NCBI GenBank assembly: GCA_036346395.1
Contig: CM070609.1
Span: 31,997,223 to 32,061,222 of the forward strand
Direction: 5' to 3'
Length of the DNA: 64,000 nt
Source of the DNA: Hsuehochloa calcarea
Lineage: Eukaryota > Streptophyta > Magnoliopsida > Poales > Poaceae
Shown: piece by piece, positions 11,128 through 22,359 of the stretch
Position numbering within the stretch: position 1 is the stretch's first letter
Layout of the letters: every line of letters begins with the position of its first letter
Program-made: the position numbers and the translations under genes
Notes under the pieces: model-generated
What the model saw: only the letters and a program-made list of their open reading frames with translations
Databases searched by the model: none
Told to the model about the DNA's origin: nothing

Positions 11128-12309
11128 TTAAATTAACATGAGACTTAAAGCTGTCCATGGGCGGCTCGATCCGGCGTTGTCTTGTGATCGATCGCCGGCG
11201 ACCAAAACGGTCGATCCGGTGACCACCAATGGTCGACCGCCAAATCGATAAACATTAGAATTAGGATATCTAGAAACATAATGATTTGCATGAGAGAAAA
11301 AAAATCCTAATCCAGGTTTATTCTTTTCAGTGTTACCATGTCTCATAGAAGCTCTAGGTTGCATGAATGAAATTCTGTCAAAAATTTTTCTATCATTTTT
11401 CAACCTACGCCAACAGAATTCAATCAAATGCCCACCTTTCTTGCAATAAGTGCAATGGTACTTGGTACCACTAGAAGAAGCACCATTTGAATTAATACAA
11501 GGTTGGGCAAAACCTGCAGATTTAAAAGATGTTTTTGCAGGTTGGGTTTTGAATTCAATTAAACCTTTTTCCAAGACTTGAATGACTTTTGGGTTTGAAT
11601 TGTCTTGAAAAGAATTGAATCCTAAACCTTGCTTCTTATAAGGAGTTTTAGACTTGTCAAGAATCATGTTTAATTGTTTCTTACCTTTAGAAAATTTCTC
11701 TAATGTATCATGAAGGTAAGCATTTTCTTTTCTCAAGTTAACACAAGCATCACAAGTATTATTCATAGATTTCTCCTTATACAAAGCAATTTCAAGCTTA
11801 AGAGTGGAACATGAAGCACAAGTAGTATTTTCAATATCGTCCTTAAGTTTAGCATATTTGACTCTAGCAGCTTCTAAGATATCTTTGATTTCACGTTCTT
11901 TTTCTAAACATGAAGTGCAAGGGCTAGAATCAAATACATCAAAAGCAATCAATTTACTAGATTCTAAACATTTTTCACAAGGAACACTTTTAATTTCATT
12001 TAGTTCAGATCTAGCATTCTCAAGTTGTTGTACAGAAATATTATGAGCAGATTGTAACTTGGTAATTTGTGAATGCATAGCATGACAAGATAAACATTCA
12101 TCAGGTTCAAGAGTCTTAGCATTTTAAGCTCTACTTTCAGCTTTGCTAATTTTTGACTCTAATTTCTTATTTTTTGTCATGACAAATTCTAGTGCTTCAT
12201 CTTGACTAAACAATTGCTCAACTATAGAATCATATTTAGCAGAAAGCTCATCATAAGAAAAAGATACCTCATTATCATCAATGTCGTCCGTGTCGACCAT
12301 GAAGCACAT
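11128..12309 (-). pseudogene. Copia C gag, C-terminal coiled-coil and CCHC knuckle
   Basis: A long Lys/Glu-rich segment (11128-12078) with repeated CxxC pairs (for example CEKC, CTSC, CASC, CDAC) and coiled-coil character. A CCHC nucleic-acid-binding knuckle follows: CTYCKKGGHLIEFC near 11425-11466. A preceding segment (12124-12309) reads NEVSFSYDELSAKYDSIV. This layout, a long acidic coiled-coil before the knuckle, is usual in SIRE-type Gag. One stop near 12123 separates the two segments. Confidence 0.8.
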
Positions 12310-12599
12310 GCCGTGAAGTCTTTGGCCTTCCTTTCTTTTTGCCTTGAGGATCTCCTCCTCCTTGTCCTCCTCACTCCGGTATCCACATCGCTCAAGGATT
12401 GATCCTCAAAGCGGCAAGGACCCGGTGAGCGCCTTCACAAGCTTATTAGCCTCATACCTTGATTTGTTGAAAGGAGGCTTCTTCCAAGTTGGCTTTCCTT
12501 CCTTATGATTGCTCTTACCTTTCACTTGGGGCAATTTGTCGGATATGATTGAGCTCACCACATTCATAGCATGTCACCTGACCACCTCTCTTTTGTTTC

Positions 12600-13372
12600 T
12601 CACATTATTGTAGGCCGTGTGAATTTTTTAGCTAGAAGAGCTAACTCGCTTTTGAGAATACTTTCAAGCTCCTCTTCATGCATAGCAAATAAACAAGCAA
12701 ATGAAAATCCGTAAGAAGATTCAAAAGAGTCATCAAAAGCCTTTTGAGAGGATCTGCTACCAAAGCTAAATTATCTTTCTTGGGATGATCAACTCTTTTA
12801 ATTTCATGAGTCTTGAGTTTACTATAAAGTAATTCTAAAGTAAGACTTGAAAGATCAACATTTTCCTCTATAGCAAGAGCCTTCATCTCCCACTCCTTGG
12901 TGTTGATTGCGGCCAAGAGATGGGTGGCATTTTCAGATTGAGAATATTCAATATCAACGACTTTCATTTGATTAATTACTTTATTAAAGCGATGAAAATG
13001 TCATCGATGCTCTCTCGGGGACGATCTCGAATTTATTGTATTCATGCTTCTAAACTGCTTGGCGCACCTTTTTGATTTGGGACGAACCCTCATGATATGT
13101 TTCGAGAGTGTTCCAAATTTCATGCTTGATTGAAAGATTGCAAATTCTATCATATTCTTGTCTACCAAGTGCACCATATAAAAGATTCTTAGCCTTATTG
13201 TTGTTAGCCAAAAGAATTGCGAAGCGGTGTAGCAATTTCAGAATAATCAATGGGGCTCTAACAACATCCCAAATAGCTTGTCCTCGCTCTCAAGAAAGAC
13301 TCGCATACGATTCTTCCAATAGGCATAGTCGTGCCCATCGAAGATATGCGGTTTAGTAGAAAACTTATCCAT
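12600..13372 (-). pseudogene. Copia C gag, N-terminal domain
   Basis: Minus-strand start codon at 13372 gives MDKFSTKPHIFDGHDYAYW, the conserved beginning of SIRE-type Gag. Pieces EIWNTLETYHEGSSQIKK (about 13080-13140) and KVVDIEYSQSENATHLLAAI follow in other frames. SLTLELLYSKLKTHEIKR comes next. The start lies about 47 bases after the primer site. Frameshifts near 13250 and 13050 prevent translation. Confidence 0.85.
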
Positions 13373-13418
13373 CGCCAAAGTTCGGTGGACCTGGTTAAGA
13401 TCAAGATTGAACTAACCG

Positions 13419-13429
13419 GCTCGATACCA
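13419..13429 (-). promoter_or_regulatory. Copia C primer-binding site
   Basis: Minus-strand TGGTATCGAGC two bases after the LTR end, complementary to the 3' end of initiator tRNA-Met in the form used by SIRE-type elements. The same 11 bases occur at 49709-49719 and 59022-59032. Confidence 0.88.
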
Positions 13430-13431
13430 CT

Positions 13432-15172
13432 TGTTGGACCGAAAAGGCGACTAGAGGGGGTGAATAGAAGCACGCTCACTTTTTCCCAAATAATGAATTC
13501 AACACAATTTCACTCCAATAGCTATGATGAAGCTATGAAGATCAATATACCGATCAATGAAGACTAGTATTGAATCCAATTAAACCCCTAAGCAATGCGA
13601 TAAAAATCAAGAAGAATCAAAACTAACAGAGATCGGCGGTCGACCATTGTTATATCAAGGTCCGGTCGACCGGTACTAAATCGGTCCGACCTGCGGTGTG
13701 GGGCGGTCGGACCGGCACCAAATCGGTCCGACCTCGGTGTGGGGCGATCCGACGTGAAGTCTGAAACAAGAAAAAGCGGCCGATGACAAAGTTGCAATTA
13801 GGTCTAACTTTTGATTCTCAACTCCAAACTTCACGAAACTTTGCACACACCTTCTCTATGCTATTGAGGACCTATTCCAATCGAATATTATGATAATTCT
13901 TGGAACGATCTTGAGCAATTGTCAATTGATTAACGTAGGTCTAAAGCGGGCAGAACGAAAACTTGATCCTAATGCTTGTTCGTGAGAGATTGATGATCAA
14001 GATGATGCTAGATAGATTCACACATATCACAGCAAGCTAATCCACGTGAAAGAATCAATCACAAACTCGCGGATCAAAGGAAGCCCTAAAATCACCAAAT
14101 TGAAAGCAAGAACGAAAAGAGACTTATCTCAAGCAAACCTTGCATAGATTGATAACGAGATCGTTCTTGTGGATTACACCCACGCCATCATGGATCGCTG
14201 GTCAATCCAAGATCACGAAATTCTCCTCAAACCATGAAAAACCCTAGCCTCCACCTCAACTCCCCTAAGCCAATTAGGGTTTGAAAGCGACAAAGAGGTG
14301 AAAAACAGCGAGAGAGAGGTGCAGCCACCACCTCCTCCTATTTATAGTGGAGGCCTAGAACTCTCTAGGGTTTGACTCAATTGGGCTCCCGTTAAGGCCC
14401 ACTAACAAATGGGTCACACACGCACGCTTCGCAAAGCGCCGACTTTAACCTTTTGACCTAAACCGCTTCACCATGCGTCATGGATTAGCCAATAGGTCAC
14501 CCTTGTCCATCTTGTGTCACGCTTGAGTCGTTGACCTCACCCGCATCGCCGATCGCTCGACCTCAACTCTCCAAGTCTAGTCCCGATTCTCCTCGCCGTT
14601 GACCGTCGTTGACCACCAAGCAACTGCACAACCACGCATAAGCAAACATGTATTCGGGAACAAGTTCTTCACAACTTGACCCATGTTAGTCAAAACATGC
14701 ATCATGCAAATCATATGCCATGAAACCAATGACTTTGACCTAACAAAACAACATCGCCACGGTTGGCCGACGTTCAAGTAGAAACCGGGTCGGCCGCTCC
14801 ATATGAGCGGTCGGACCGCCTAACGGTCGGACGCTCCTCGTGAGCCGGTCGGACCGCCTGGGACTTAGCCAAATTCATGCCCCAAATTCAAACCTTCGGA
14901 AACTTTAAACCAATAGAACTTTTTACCGAGACTCCAAAATTATGAGATCAAGTGCATTGAGATCCCTCACTTGCCTACAACACCTATTTTTGGCCCACTG
15001 TTTTGAGTACTTTTAGGTCATCGCGGTCCGACCGCCCCACATGGCCGGTCCGACCGATTTGGGACCGGCGGACCATTGCAAGGATCGGTCGGACCGCCCC
15101 TGTCGATAAAGCTCAAACTTTGTCGAAAACACGTGAAACGACAAACCGTAAACGCCATTGCCAATTGTCACA
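13432..15172 (-). repeat. Copia C 5' LTR with palindrome clusters
   Basis: Starts (plus strand) TGTTGGACCGAAAAGGCGAC directly beside the primer site. The far end is placed at GTCACA near 15172 but could be a few bases off, since no second LTR is available. A minus-strand TATA box (CTATAAATAGG) lies at about 14336-14347. Palindromes such as CGGTCGGACCG and GGTCCGACC cluster at 13638-13755, 14788-14860 and 15022-15100. Confidence 0.75.
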
Positions 15173-16187
15173 TCATCCTAAGATCTGGAACATATCCCTA
15201 TGAAATCCACAGTTTTTAGCCCAGAAAACCGATCTGTTAGCTTCGGGACAGCGGGTCTTACTAAATTCATAAATTTTGTTTTACCCAACCAAAATTCGAG
15301 TTCTTAGACTCTATAGAACCCTTGGACAATTATCTACATCTTTCATGTAGATCAAAAACTCTAATTAGTCCAATTACTATTTTTAATCTGCAGTCTACCA
15401 AAACAGCGCCGAAAGACGACAACCACAAAGACAGCAGTCTTCCAAAATTCATATCTCGAATTCTGCTTGTCCGATTGACATGATTAAATATGCTATAGAA
15501 AGATATCGAAATTATCTACAATTAACTAGTAGATGACATTTCCAAAATTTGGCATTAAGGTACCCGAATAAATCGTTCAACAGAACAGCGGGCTAAACAG
15601 ATCTAATAAAAATCAGCTCTCGACTAGAAACATGCCAATTCTTAATTCTAATCTCGATTCTAAAACTATAAATATAAATAGACAACAGAGAGGAAAGTTT
15701 GATCGTTACCCACACGACGAAAATCCAGATCTTGGCTTCTTTTCCTCTATTTTTTCTCTCTTCCTTGACTTAAACCTCCTACTGTTTCTTCTTTTACCAA
15801 TTGCTAGCACAACATAGAAGCAGCTACCTTGGTCTCACGGTTTGCATGCCACTAATAAACTGAAATTGCTACCAAGGCATGCGGGCGCTGGTTGACGCTC
15901 ACGGCTTGTGGCAAACGGACGCTGACTTCCACATGCAGTGCGTCCCGGGCATCCGCGCACGGCAAGCGAAAGCGCTGGCCAACGGAAAGAAAGGCGTCGG
16001 ATACCTGGCTTCACCCGGACGATGCCGATACGGGCGGATGACGGCTGGCTTAAAGGAACCAGCAGGCGCCGAACGACAATACGACGTCCACGCGGTGGCA
16101 GAAGCTCTTGCACACGGGAAGCGAATAAACCCAAGTGGCGGCTACGGTAGACAAAGAAAAGACTGCTAGGGTTTCTAGAATCCCCAC

Positions 16188-16202
16188 GATCTATTTATAC
16201 CT
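16188..16202 (-). promoter_or_regulatory. TATA box of the solo-type LTR
   Basis: Minus strand GAGGTATAAATAGATCG followed by a CCCTAG-containing leader. It supports a minus-strand transcription direction for the 8772-16326 LTR. Confidence 0.6.
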
Positions 16203-16287
16203 CGCACAGTTTAGTCCCTCCGTACAATTAAAAAATATTCTATTTTTTACGTACCTAATTTATTTAATTACGCACAGGCCCTTAAGA

Positions 16288-16313
16288 CGTTATTATTATT
16301 ATTATTATTATTT
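16288..16313. repeat. (ATT)n microsatellite
   Basis: TTATTATTATTATTATTATT run near the right end of the solo-type LTR. Confidence 0.85.
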
Positions 16314-16326
16314 TCAGAGTATTACA

Positions 16327-16331
16327 CCTTA
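16327..16331. repeat. Target duplication CCTTA, right copy
   Basis: Matches 8767-8771 exactly. Confidence 0.88.
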
Positions 16332-16821
16332 CTGCCAGTCAGAATTGAGTATGAACATATTTTGCGAAGTGTCTATTATGTCTTTAAATCTTAGCAACCT
16401 TTACGACTAGTTTTGGATAATGTGTATAAATAAGACCACTTGTCATTTAGGCATACATCTTTGCATGGTTTCTATTTCCTCAAAGACAAGCCTTGTACAT
16501 ATCTTTCGTCTAGACAATGTACTATACGTTATTTCGATTATGGAAAGAATCCATAGCTAGTCGAAATCATACATTGGTTTCGACCAAATTGATTTCCTAC
16601 TATTAATTAGATCTTTTCTAAACATAATTAAGACATACTCTGTACTGTGGTCGTACCCTTTGCTCTTTTTCTTGGTCTACTGCTTCTTTAGTAGGTCCTA
16701 CTAACACAAGCAGTCGGGGGCTAGGAAATATATGAGAATTCAGCAAAGCAAAAAGATAAACACGAGCTTGATTAGATGACAAAAGGTAAGTTTTCATTTA
16801 CAAATCTAACATTACAACCAT
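16332..16821. other. Gypsy A non-coding stretch, right part
   Basis: AT-rich gypsy A sequence after the nested LTR and before the antisense ORF. A purine-rich CAGTCGGGGGCTAGG at about 16709-16725 resembles a polypurine tract but is not followed by an LTR. No gene seen. Confidence 0.6.
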
Positions 16822-19677
16822 CTACTTCTTAGGATTATTAGATTGGTCGCTGCATGGCGGAGATTCGACCTCCATTTCCTCGACAACCTTGTTTCCGAGA
16901 GGCAAAATATCCTCCATTAACTTGGCTGCTTCATCCTCCGAACAGTTGAAATCTTCTTCAATAACTTGGAGTTGAACGGAGGGGTCGGAAGCCTTCAGCT
17001 TTACCAAAGCAAGGCTGATTCCATTGGCAACAACATCTTTCATTATCCGTGCATGATTTTCCCAAGTAGATGCAAGCAAACCTTTGAGATCTTCGAGGGG
17101 TAGGCTAAAATAGTTTATCTTCTCCGCTGGATCTCTCAAGGTAGGCAGACTTGATCCTAACCCCATGTCAAAAATCATCTTGTTAAAAGTATTGACTTGT
17201 TTATCAAGACTTTACCCAAGAGCTACCTCCTTGTCATGCTCAAACTCAAGAGTTTTTTCTACTCTTTTTAACTTCTGATTTTGCTCTGCACGAACAGATC
17301 AAAGTTAAAGAAATAAAACTTAAATGCATAGAAAACTGGTTAGGTTTTATGACCAGTTACCTTGAATTTTCTTCTTGCAAACTTCAAGAATTTCTTTATG
17401 CCTAGTCATCAAGTATTCGATCAATCGGTCCTTAGCTTAGTCTTATTCTTTAGCTTGGTCTTATTCTTCAAGCTTGGTTACTTTGGCTTCTTTAGCCATA
17501 ATTTCTTTCTTATGTGCCTCCAATTCTGTCAATCATGATAAGAGGAGAGTTGAGAAATAGTAAAGATGTAACAAAAAGAAAGGGAAGATAGTTAGGAAGA
17601 AGTGTTTACTTTTTAACTCGAAATTTTCTTTTTCCAAGTTAATTATTCGTTAGGTCAATCCTTCTACCATAACAATGTTCTCAATCATATGCTGCCAAAA
17701 ATAAAAGACTTCTTTAAAAAATTTATAAAGAAGAGACAAAGAGAGCGATCGTAGACGCTTACCTCGACCGCCGTGTGAGCATATTGGGAGTAGATAATAT
17801 TAGGATCTGTCTCCAACTAACGATCTGATATCCTCTTCCAGGCTTCCTTGAACAAATTGTTATCAGGAATTCGACGGTGGCCAAAGAAAAAACTAGGACG
17901 AGGAGACCTTACAACTGATAAAGGACTCCTCTCCCCTTAAGCGATCTTAACAGGGGGCGGAACCTACTGAGCCTCTTCTTCAACTCTTGTCTCCTTAGGC
18001 ACAATTGGAGTCGTTACGAAGACTTGAGCATGTAGAGCTACCACCTGTTCGGAGGCTGGCTTGATCTCTTTCTCCTCAAGAATTTTCTCCTGATAGGTGT
18101 TCTGGTCGGAAACGACCGAAACAACAGAAGATCTATCAAAATAAAAGAAAGGAAAGTCAAGATTTTATAATACTAAAGGCTACGAACAGGTATGCACTTT
18201 CATAAATCTCTTTCATGTATACATACTTGGTCGACTTTTTGGTCTTGATCTTGCAACGCCCGAGTGCATAATCCATGGCGCTTGACTTTCTCTTCTTCTC
18301 CACCGATTTTACTGGTTCCAAACCAGCAGGGTTGGTTAAACCCTTCACATCCTCCGACCTCCAGTCGGAAGTGATAGCCTCCATCAGATGGTTGTGGTCC
18401 CTGACCAGCTGGTCGGAGACAATGTCCTCATTAGCTTCTGGGACAGTTGCTTTGGTAGCAACTGTCAGGTCGTGAACGACCACTTTAGGGCGTATGGCCT
18501 CTACTGCCTTGATCTGTAGATCGTTCTTTTCTCCCACCTAATTAAAAAGCTAATTTAATTAGGTGATGAATTTTTTTTCCATCTAAAGTATATACTCCTT
18601 GTCGGACGCTCTTTTACCTTTGGGAGATCATCATCTTCGCCGATCGCTGAGGCGGAGTCGGTCAGAACAACTGATGATGGAGAGTCAACATCGGATTCTT
18701 TAAGCCTTAGCCCAACTGCCTACATAGTTAGAGCAGACTTATATACTGATCGGAGAATATATAAACGATGAAGAACAAGTTGTTATCTACCTTGAGTCTC
18801 TTCAATTTCTCTTATAAAGAGACAAGCACCAAGATGTTGGGAAACGTAGCCTTGACATTAGGCTCATTGGCGCAGATCATTCTGATTCGCTCTTTAATCT
18901 CATCAGGGGAAAGCGCTTCAAGAAATAAAGGGATTTCAAGGTTAATAAACAGACAACTAATAAACTATACTGGACGGTATTATCAGAACTTACCTTCCCT
19001 AGTATCCTTGGTCGCTTTGTCACGACCAATGTACCAGAGCAGGGAAAGTGATCGAAGCCTCAAGGGACTAATCTGATGGATGGAGAAGTCCCGAACCATA
19101 TGTCAGCAGTTAAGCCCTTGGTGTTGAGGTCTTGGATTGCTTCAACACACCTTCTGACCGTTCCCTCCATTACGGTCGACCGCCAGCTGGGCTCCCTTGC
19201 CAATTTTTTGGCAAAGTAATAGTCGTCCTCCTTCATGACCATTATATACAACTTATCGGCCTTCCCGTCGTGGAGTTACAGCGAGCATTCCCCAGGAGTT
19301 CCCGTCGTCTTCCCCAACCTCGCCATCTTGTAAAAATACTTGAAGACCCTTAGATCTGGTCGGATCCCTAGGTATGCCTCACAGAGGTAGACAAAGATGT
19401 TGAGGTTGACGATTGAGTTGGGGGCTAGATTGACCAGCTCGACATCGTAGTACTCAAGAACTTGTGAAAGTAATTTGTGTTTGAAAATATGTGCCCGCAC
19501 TCGATGTTGGCAAGAAAAACAGGGATTTTCCCTTCTTCTTTGCTTGGGTAATGCTCTCCGGCTGCTGACCTAGATTAATCAGATTCTTGTCTAGAAGCAT
19601 TCCAATCTCCTCCAAAGCCTTGAGCTTCTTCCCGCTCAGATCTGAAACCAACCACTTGGTGATCGAGTCCAACATGA
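16822..19677 (-). pseudogene. Gypsy A antisense ORF (putative gypsy-type transposon protein)
   Basis: Opposite in strand to gag-pol, between integrase and the 3' LTR. The minus-strand start at 19675 gives MLDSITKWLVSDLSGKKLKA. LNIFVYLCEAYLGIRPDLRV and FKYFYKMARLGKTTG follow at 19276-19500. KLAREPSWRSTVMEGTVRRC comes next at 19060-19251, then an acidic, Lys-rich region at 18157-18537 and a C-terminal part at 16822-17178. These blocks resemble the family annotated in plants as 'putative gypsy type transposon' (transposase_28-like), known as an antisense ORF in Tat elements of grasses. Function is unknown. Stops and frameshifts interrupt it. Introns are possible, since coding blocks alternate with AT-rich gaps. 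Confidence 0.7.
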
Positions 19678-20041
19678 TTGGATGAGTAGTGGCCGGAGAA
19701 GGTTTTTGGGCGAAAAGAACAAAGGAGGTCGGAAGAGATCCTTCATAGGAAGATGAAGAGAAAATTTAAGAAAATATGAGAATATAAAGTCCTCTAGGCG
19801 GCGTGTCAAAGGGATTTTATAGCCACAGTTCTTTAACTTCAAAAAGGAGTTACCCAAAAGTCCAATGGACACAAACTAATGTCCAACGGACAGAAAAACT
19901 CTTCAATTCCCAAGATAGTTTCTCAACTTTAAAGTGAATACAGACTACCTCGTTTGTCACGACATTAAATGAGGGTCTGCCCGATACGAATTTTCACCGG
20001 GGGTTCACACGACCAATTCATTTTAAAGTTTAGGGGCTAGC
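19678..20041 (+). other. Gypsy A sequence before 3' LTR, with weak polypurine tract
   Basis: Non-coding. It ends AAAGTTTAGGGGCTAGC immediately before the LTR start TGGCATGG. The AGGGGCTAG part is the likely plus-strand primer. Confidence 0.65.
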
Positions 20042-20735
20042 TGGCATGGATTAAAATCTCTATATATTACTTTAAATACATAATCAAATATCATGTCTTT
20101 GTGGTCGTAACCCCTAAGGCTAACGACCTCTGTGATCGTAAGGATTCTAGAGGTTACATAAAGGAGACCCTGGTCGGATGAGATCCTACACCTAATCTCT
20201 GACCAGATGACTGCTCGTGAAAGCTATAAACTGACACTTGGATCTAAATCCAAGTATATTCCTTGCCGTGTGATGAATGGAACACATGGCATATTTGTTC
20301 CATACCATGCGACCTTTCATGGTCCTAAGACACTGACAATAATCACTATAAAGTTGAGTGTCTCACAGACACTAACCGATGACCAGTTACTATTTCATTA
20401 ACTATAACTGACCCTTCGATCGGGTGCATCACTTCCAACATGAGTCTTCTTCAGGGGTAACTGCCACCTCTTCGATGGTTATTTAAAGATGGAGCACGGA
20501 GAAGCAAGGGCATCAGATTGAAGCATCACAATCGACATTAGATTCATTTTTCAACTATGATTCAATAGAGCAAGCTCTACACTCGGTGTAATTAGGATTA
20601 ATCCACCGCCTTGTCGAAGGCACCCCTATGAAGGATCCAGTTCATAGCAATAAAAAGCAGTCTCATTCTCTCCCAATAACTCTATGCCATTTTTCTCTAT
20701 TTTATTTCATAAGATCGGTGACTCGACCGTCGATA
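20042..20735 (+). repeat. Gypsy A 3' LTR
   Basis: Pairs with 1574-2273. Starts TGGCATGGATTAAAATC and ends GACCGTCGATA, where the terminal CA has become TA. ATTTC follows at once. Confidence 0.92.
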
Positions 20736-20745
20736 ATTTCAAACA
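20736..20745 (-). repeat. Target duplication ATTTC plus last five bases of copia A 3' LTR
   Basis: ATTTC (20736-20740) repeats 1569-1573. AAACA (20741-20745) completes the copia LTR terminus, which in the intact 5' LTR reads ATTTCCAACA at 25434-25443. Confidence 0.88.
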
Positions 20746-20747
20746 TA

Positions 20748-20758
20748 CTCCCCCTTAA
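20748..20758 (-). promoter_or_regulatory. Copia A polypurine tract
   Basis: Minus strand TTAAGGGGGAG, two bases before the LTR start TGTTT. Its TAA is also the stop codon of the RNase H reading frame. Confidence 0.9.
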
Positions 20759-21474
20759 TCTAGACTTGGTTGTGCTAGATTTTCTACACCAATTAACTCG
20801 CACATCTCTAAAAACTTCAACTTGGCAAGTGACTTGGTAAGAATGTCTGCACATTGTTCTTCTCCATAGATGTGCTGAAAAATTATTTCTCCTCTGTCAA
20901 TACACTCCTGAATAAAATGAAACCATGTGTTAATATGCTTGTTTATCCCATGGAATATTGGGTTCTTCATCAACACGATTGTCGATTTGTTGTCGACGTA
21001 CATCGTGACTGTTTCAGGAGGACTCCCCATTACTTTGCTTAGTAAGCCTCTCAGCCATATTGCCTGACATGCGGCTACTGCTGCCGCCATGAATTCCACT
21101 TCACATGATGACAATGCAACACTCTTTTGCTTATGTGATGTCCAAGAAATTACACTCTTATTGACATAGAACACCATCCCGCTGGTGCTTCTCCTGTCAC
21201 CAACATCATCGGCCAAGCTGCTATCACTGAACCTAGCTAACTTGCCACCACCTCCGCCTGTGTATTCCAGACCGAATTCAATAGTACCTTTAAGATACCT
21301 AAGTATCTGTTTAACTAACTTTTGATGCATCATTGTTAGCCTCTCCAAGTACCTACTGACCATCCCAACCGAATATAAGAGATCGGGTCGGGTGTGCAAT
21401 AAGTACCTTAAGCTTCCAACGACATGTCGATGTTCTGTTTGGTCCATAGGCACCCCTCCAGTATCCTTCCCCAA
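20755..21474 (-). pseudogene. Copia A RNase H region
   Basis: 240 residues open on the minus strand. QTEHRHVVGSLRYLLHTRPD is followed by LARFSDSSLADDVGDRRSTS, the RNase H Asp region, and then SCEVEFMAAAVAACQAIWL (Glu). TMYVDNKSTIVLMKNP (Asp) and EEQCADILTKSLAKLKF come last. It ends PSLD-stop inside the polypurine tract, as is usual for compact copia elements. This is the best-preserved piece of the element. It is separated from RT by a frameshift near 21480. Confidence 0.92.
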
Positions 21475-21531
21475 CTACAGTTTGGGTTCCATAGGTACTT
21501 TGCATGCATTGCAATCCTCCATGTTGAATTG

Positions 21532-22351
21532 CTACAGAATCTTCTTTGCATACCCTAGCTGCTTAAGAGTAATTCTGTTTTCTCCTTGTTCCACCTCAAT
21601 GCCGAGGTAGTAAGAAAGAAGTCCAAGATCAGCCATCTCAAACTCACTCATCATCTGTTGCTTGAAGTCATGGATGATAATAACTTCGGAACCTGTCACA
21701 ATAAGATAATCAACGTAGACTCCAATAATCAGAATGCCATTCTCATTTGACCTCATGTACAACATGTTCCTATGAGCATTTGGTGAAACCAAACCCCTCA
21801 TACTTCTGTCTAGCTGAAGGTTCCAAGCTCGAGGTGCTTGGCTAAACAAATACAATGTCGTGGATAGATGGTACACCTTGTGCTCTTGTCGTTTCACCAC
21901 ATATCCTTCTGGCTGGATGACATAAACTTCCTCCTGCAGCTCCCTGTTCAAGAATGTTGTCTTGGCATCCATGTGGTGTACTTGCCACTTGCATTGGTCT
22001 ACAAGAGCTAACAGTGGCCTGACTATTTCAATCCTCACCACAAGAGCAAAAACTTCTTCAAAGTCGATTCCTTGCCGCTGCACATACCCCCTTTGCAACA
22101 ATTCGAGCTTTGTGTTTCACTACCTCTCCTTCTGAATTCCTCTTCAGCTTATAAACCCATTTTAAGACAATGGGTTTGTGCCCTGCTGGTAAGTCAGTCA
22201 GTGACCATGTCTTATTCTTTTCGATCGAGTCAATGTCTTGATCCATTACCTCAATCCATTGTTTCTCCTTGATAGCCTCAAAGAATGCTACTGGCTCTTG
22301 CATTGCAACCTGCAGCAACTCTTCAAGTGGAAGATGTATCTCTTCTGTCAC
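21532..22351 (-). pseudogene. Copia A reverse transcriptase, YVDD mutated to YVDY
   Basis: Two minus-strand segments joined by a frameshift near 22060-22100. The first has WIEVMDQDIDSIEKNKTWSL and VLKWVYKLKRNSEGEVVKHK. The second has QGIDFEEVFALVVRIE, WQVHHMDAKTTFLNRELQEE and VYVIQPEGYVVK, then GVYVDYLIVTGS and EFEMADLGLLSYYLGIEV. The conserved YVDD loop reads YVDY, so the second catalytic aspartate is lost. Upstream of 22351 a serine/threonine-rich linker connects to integrase. Confidence 0.92.
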
Positions 22352-22359
22352 ATCATATA

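Larger units (their letters stand above)
9430..15172 (-). mobile_element. Ty1/copia element C (SIRE-type), 3' truncated
   Basis: Minus-strand copia remnant with a 5' LTR at 13432-15172, tRNA-Met primer site at 13419-13429, then gag, protease and integrase. RT, RNase H and the 3' LTR are missing. The integrase tail reads PEQIIGNLHE near 9430-9460, and after that only host LTR sequence is recognised, so the left boundary is approximate. The LTR holds many GGTCGGACC-type palindromes. Confidence 0.8.
8772..16326 (-). mobile_element. Solo-type long LTR (gypsy, Del/Tekay-like), split by copia C
   Basis: Bounded by TGTAACACCCC and GTATTACA with a perfect CCTTA duplication, so it is one insertion into gypsy A. 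No gag, pol, primer site or second LTR belonging to it is present. The simplest reading is a solo LTR. It is read on the minus strand: a TATA box (GTATAAATAG) at 16190-16200 is followed on that strand by a leader-like sequence. The two visible parts are 8772 to about 9430 and about 15173-16326. The middle is a truncated copia. Lineage assignment rests on general resemblance to long chromovirus LTRs. Confidence 0.75.
1574..20735 (+). mobile_element. Ty3/gypsy element A (Tat lineage), nested in copia A
   Basis: Plus-strand element bounded by LTRs 1574-2273 and 20042-20735, with ATTTC duplicated on both sides. Internal order is gag, protease, RT, RNase H, a second RNase H-like block and integrase, then a long non-coding stretch. 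An antisense ORF follows before the 3' LTR. The additional RNase H and the antisense ORF point to the Tat lineage of grasses. Every coding region has stops or frameshifts and the RT YxDD box reads YVHD. A 7.6 kb LTR-type insertion (8772-16326) sits between integrase and the antisense ORF. Confidence 0.92.

Noticed and set aside
16700..16730. Polypurine tract CAGTCGGGGGCTAGG as evidence for another LTR
   Set aside because: No TG start or repeated sequence follows. Gypsy A has its own tract at 20028-20041.
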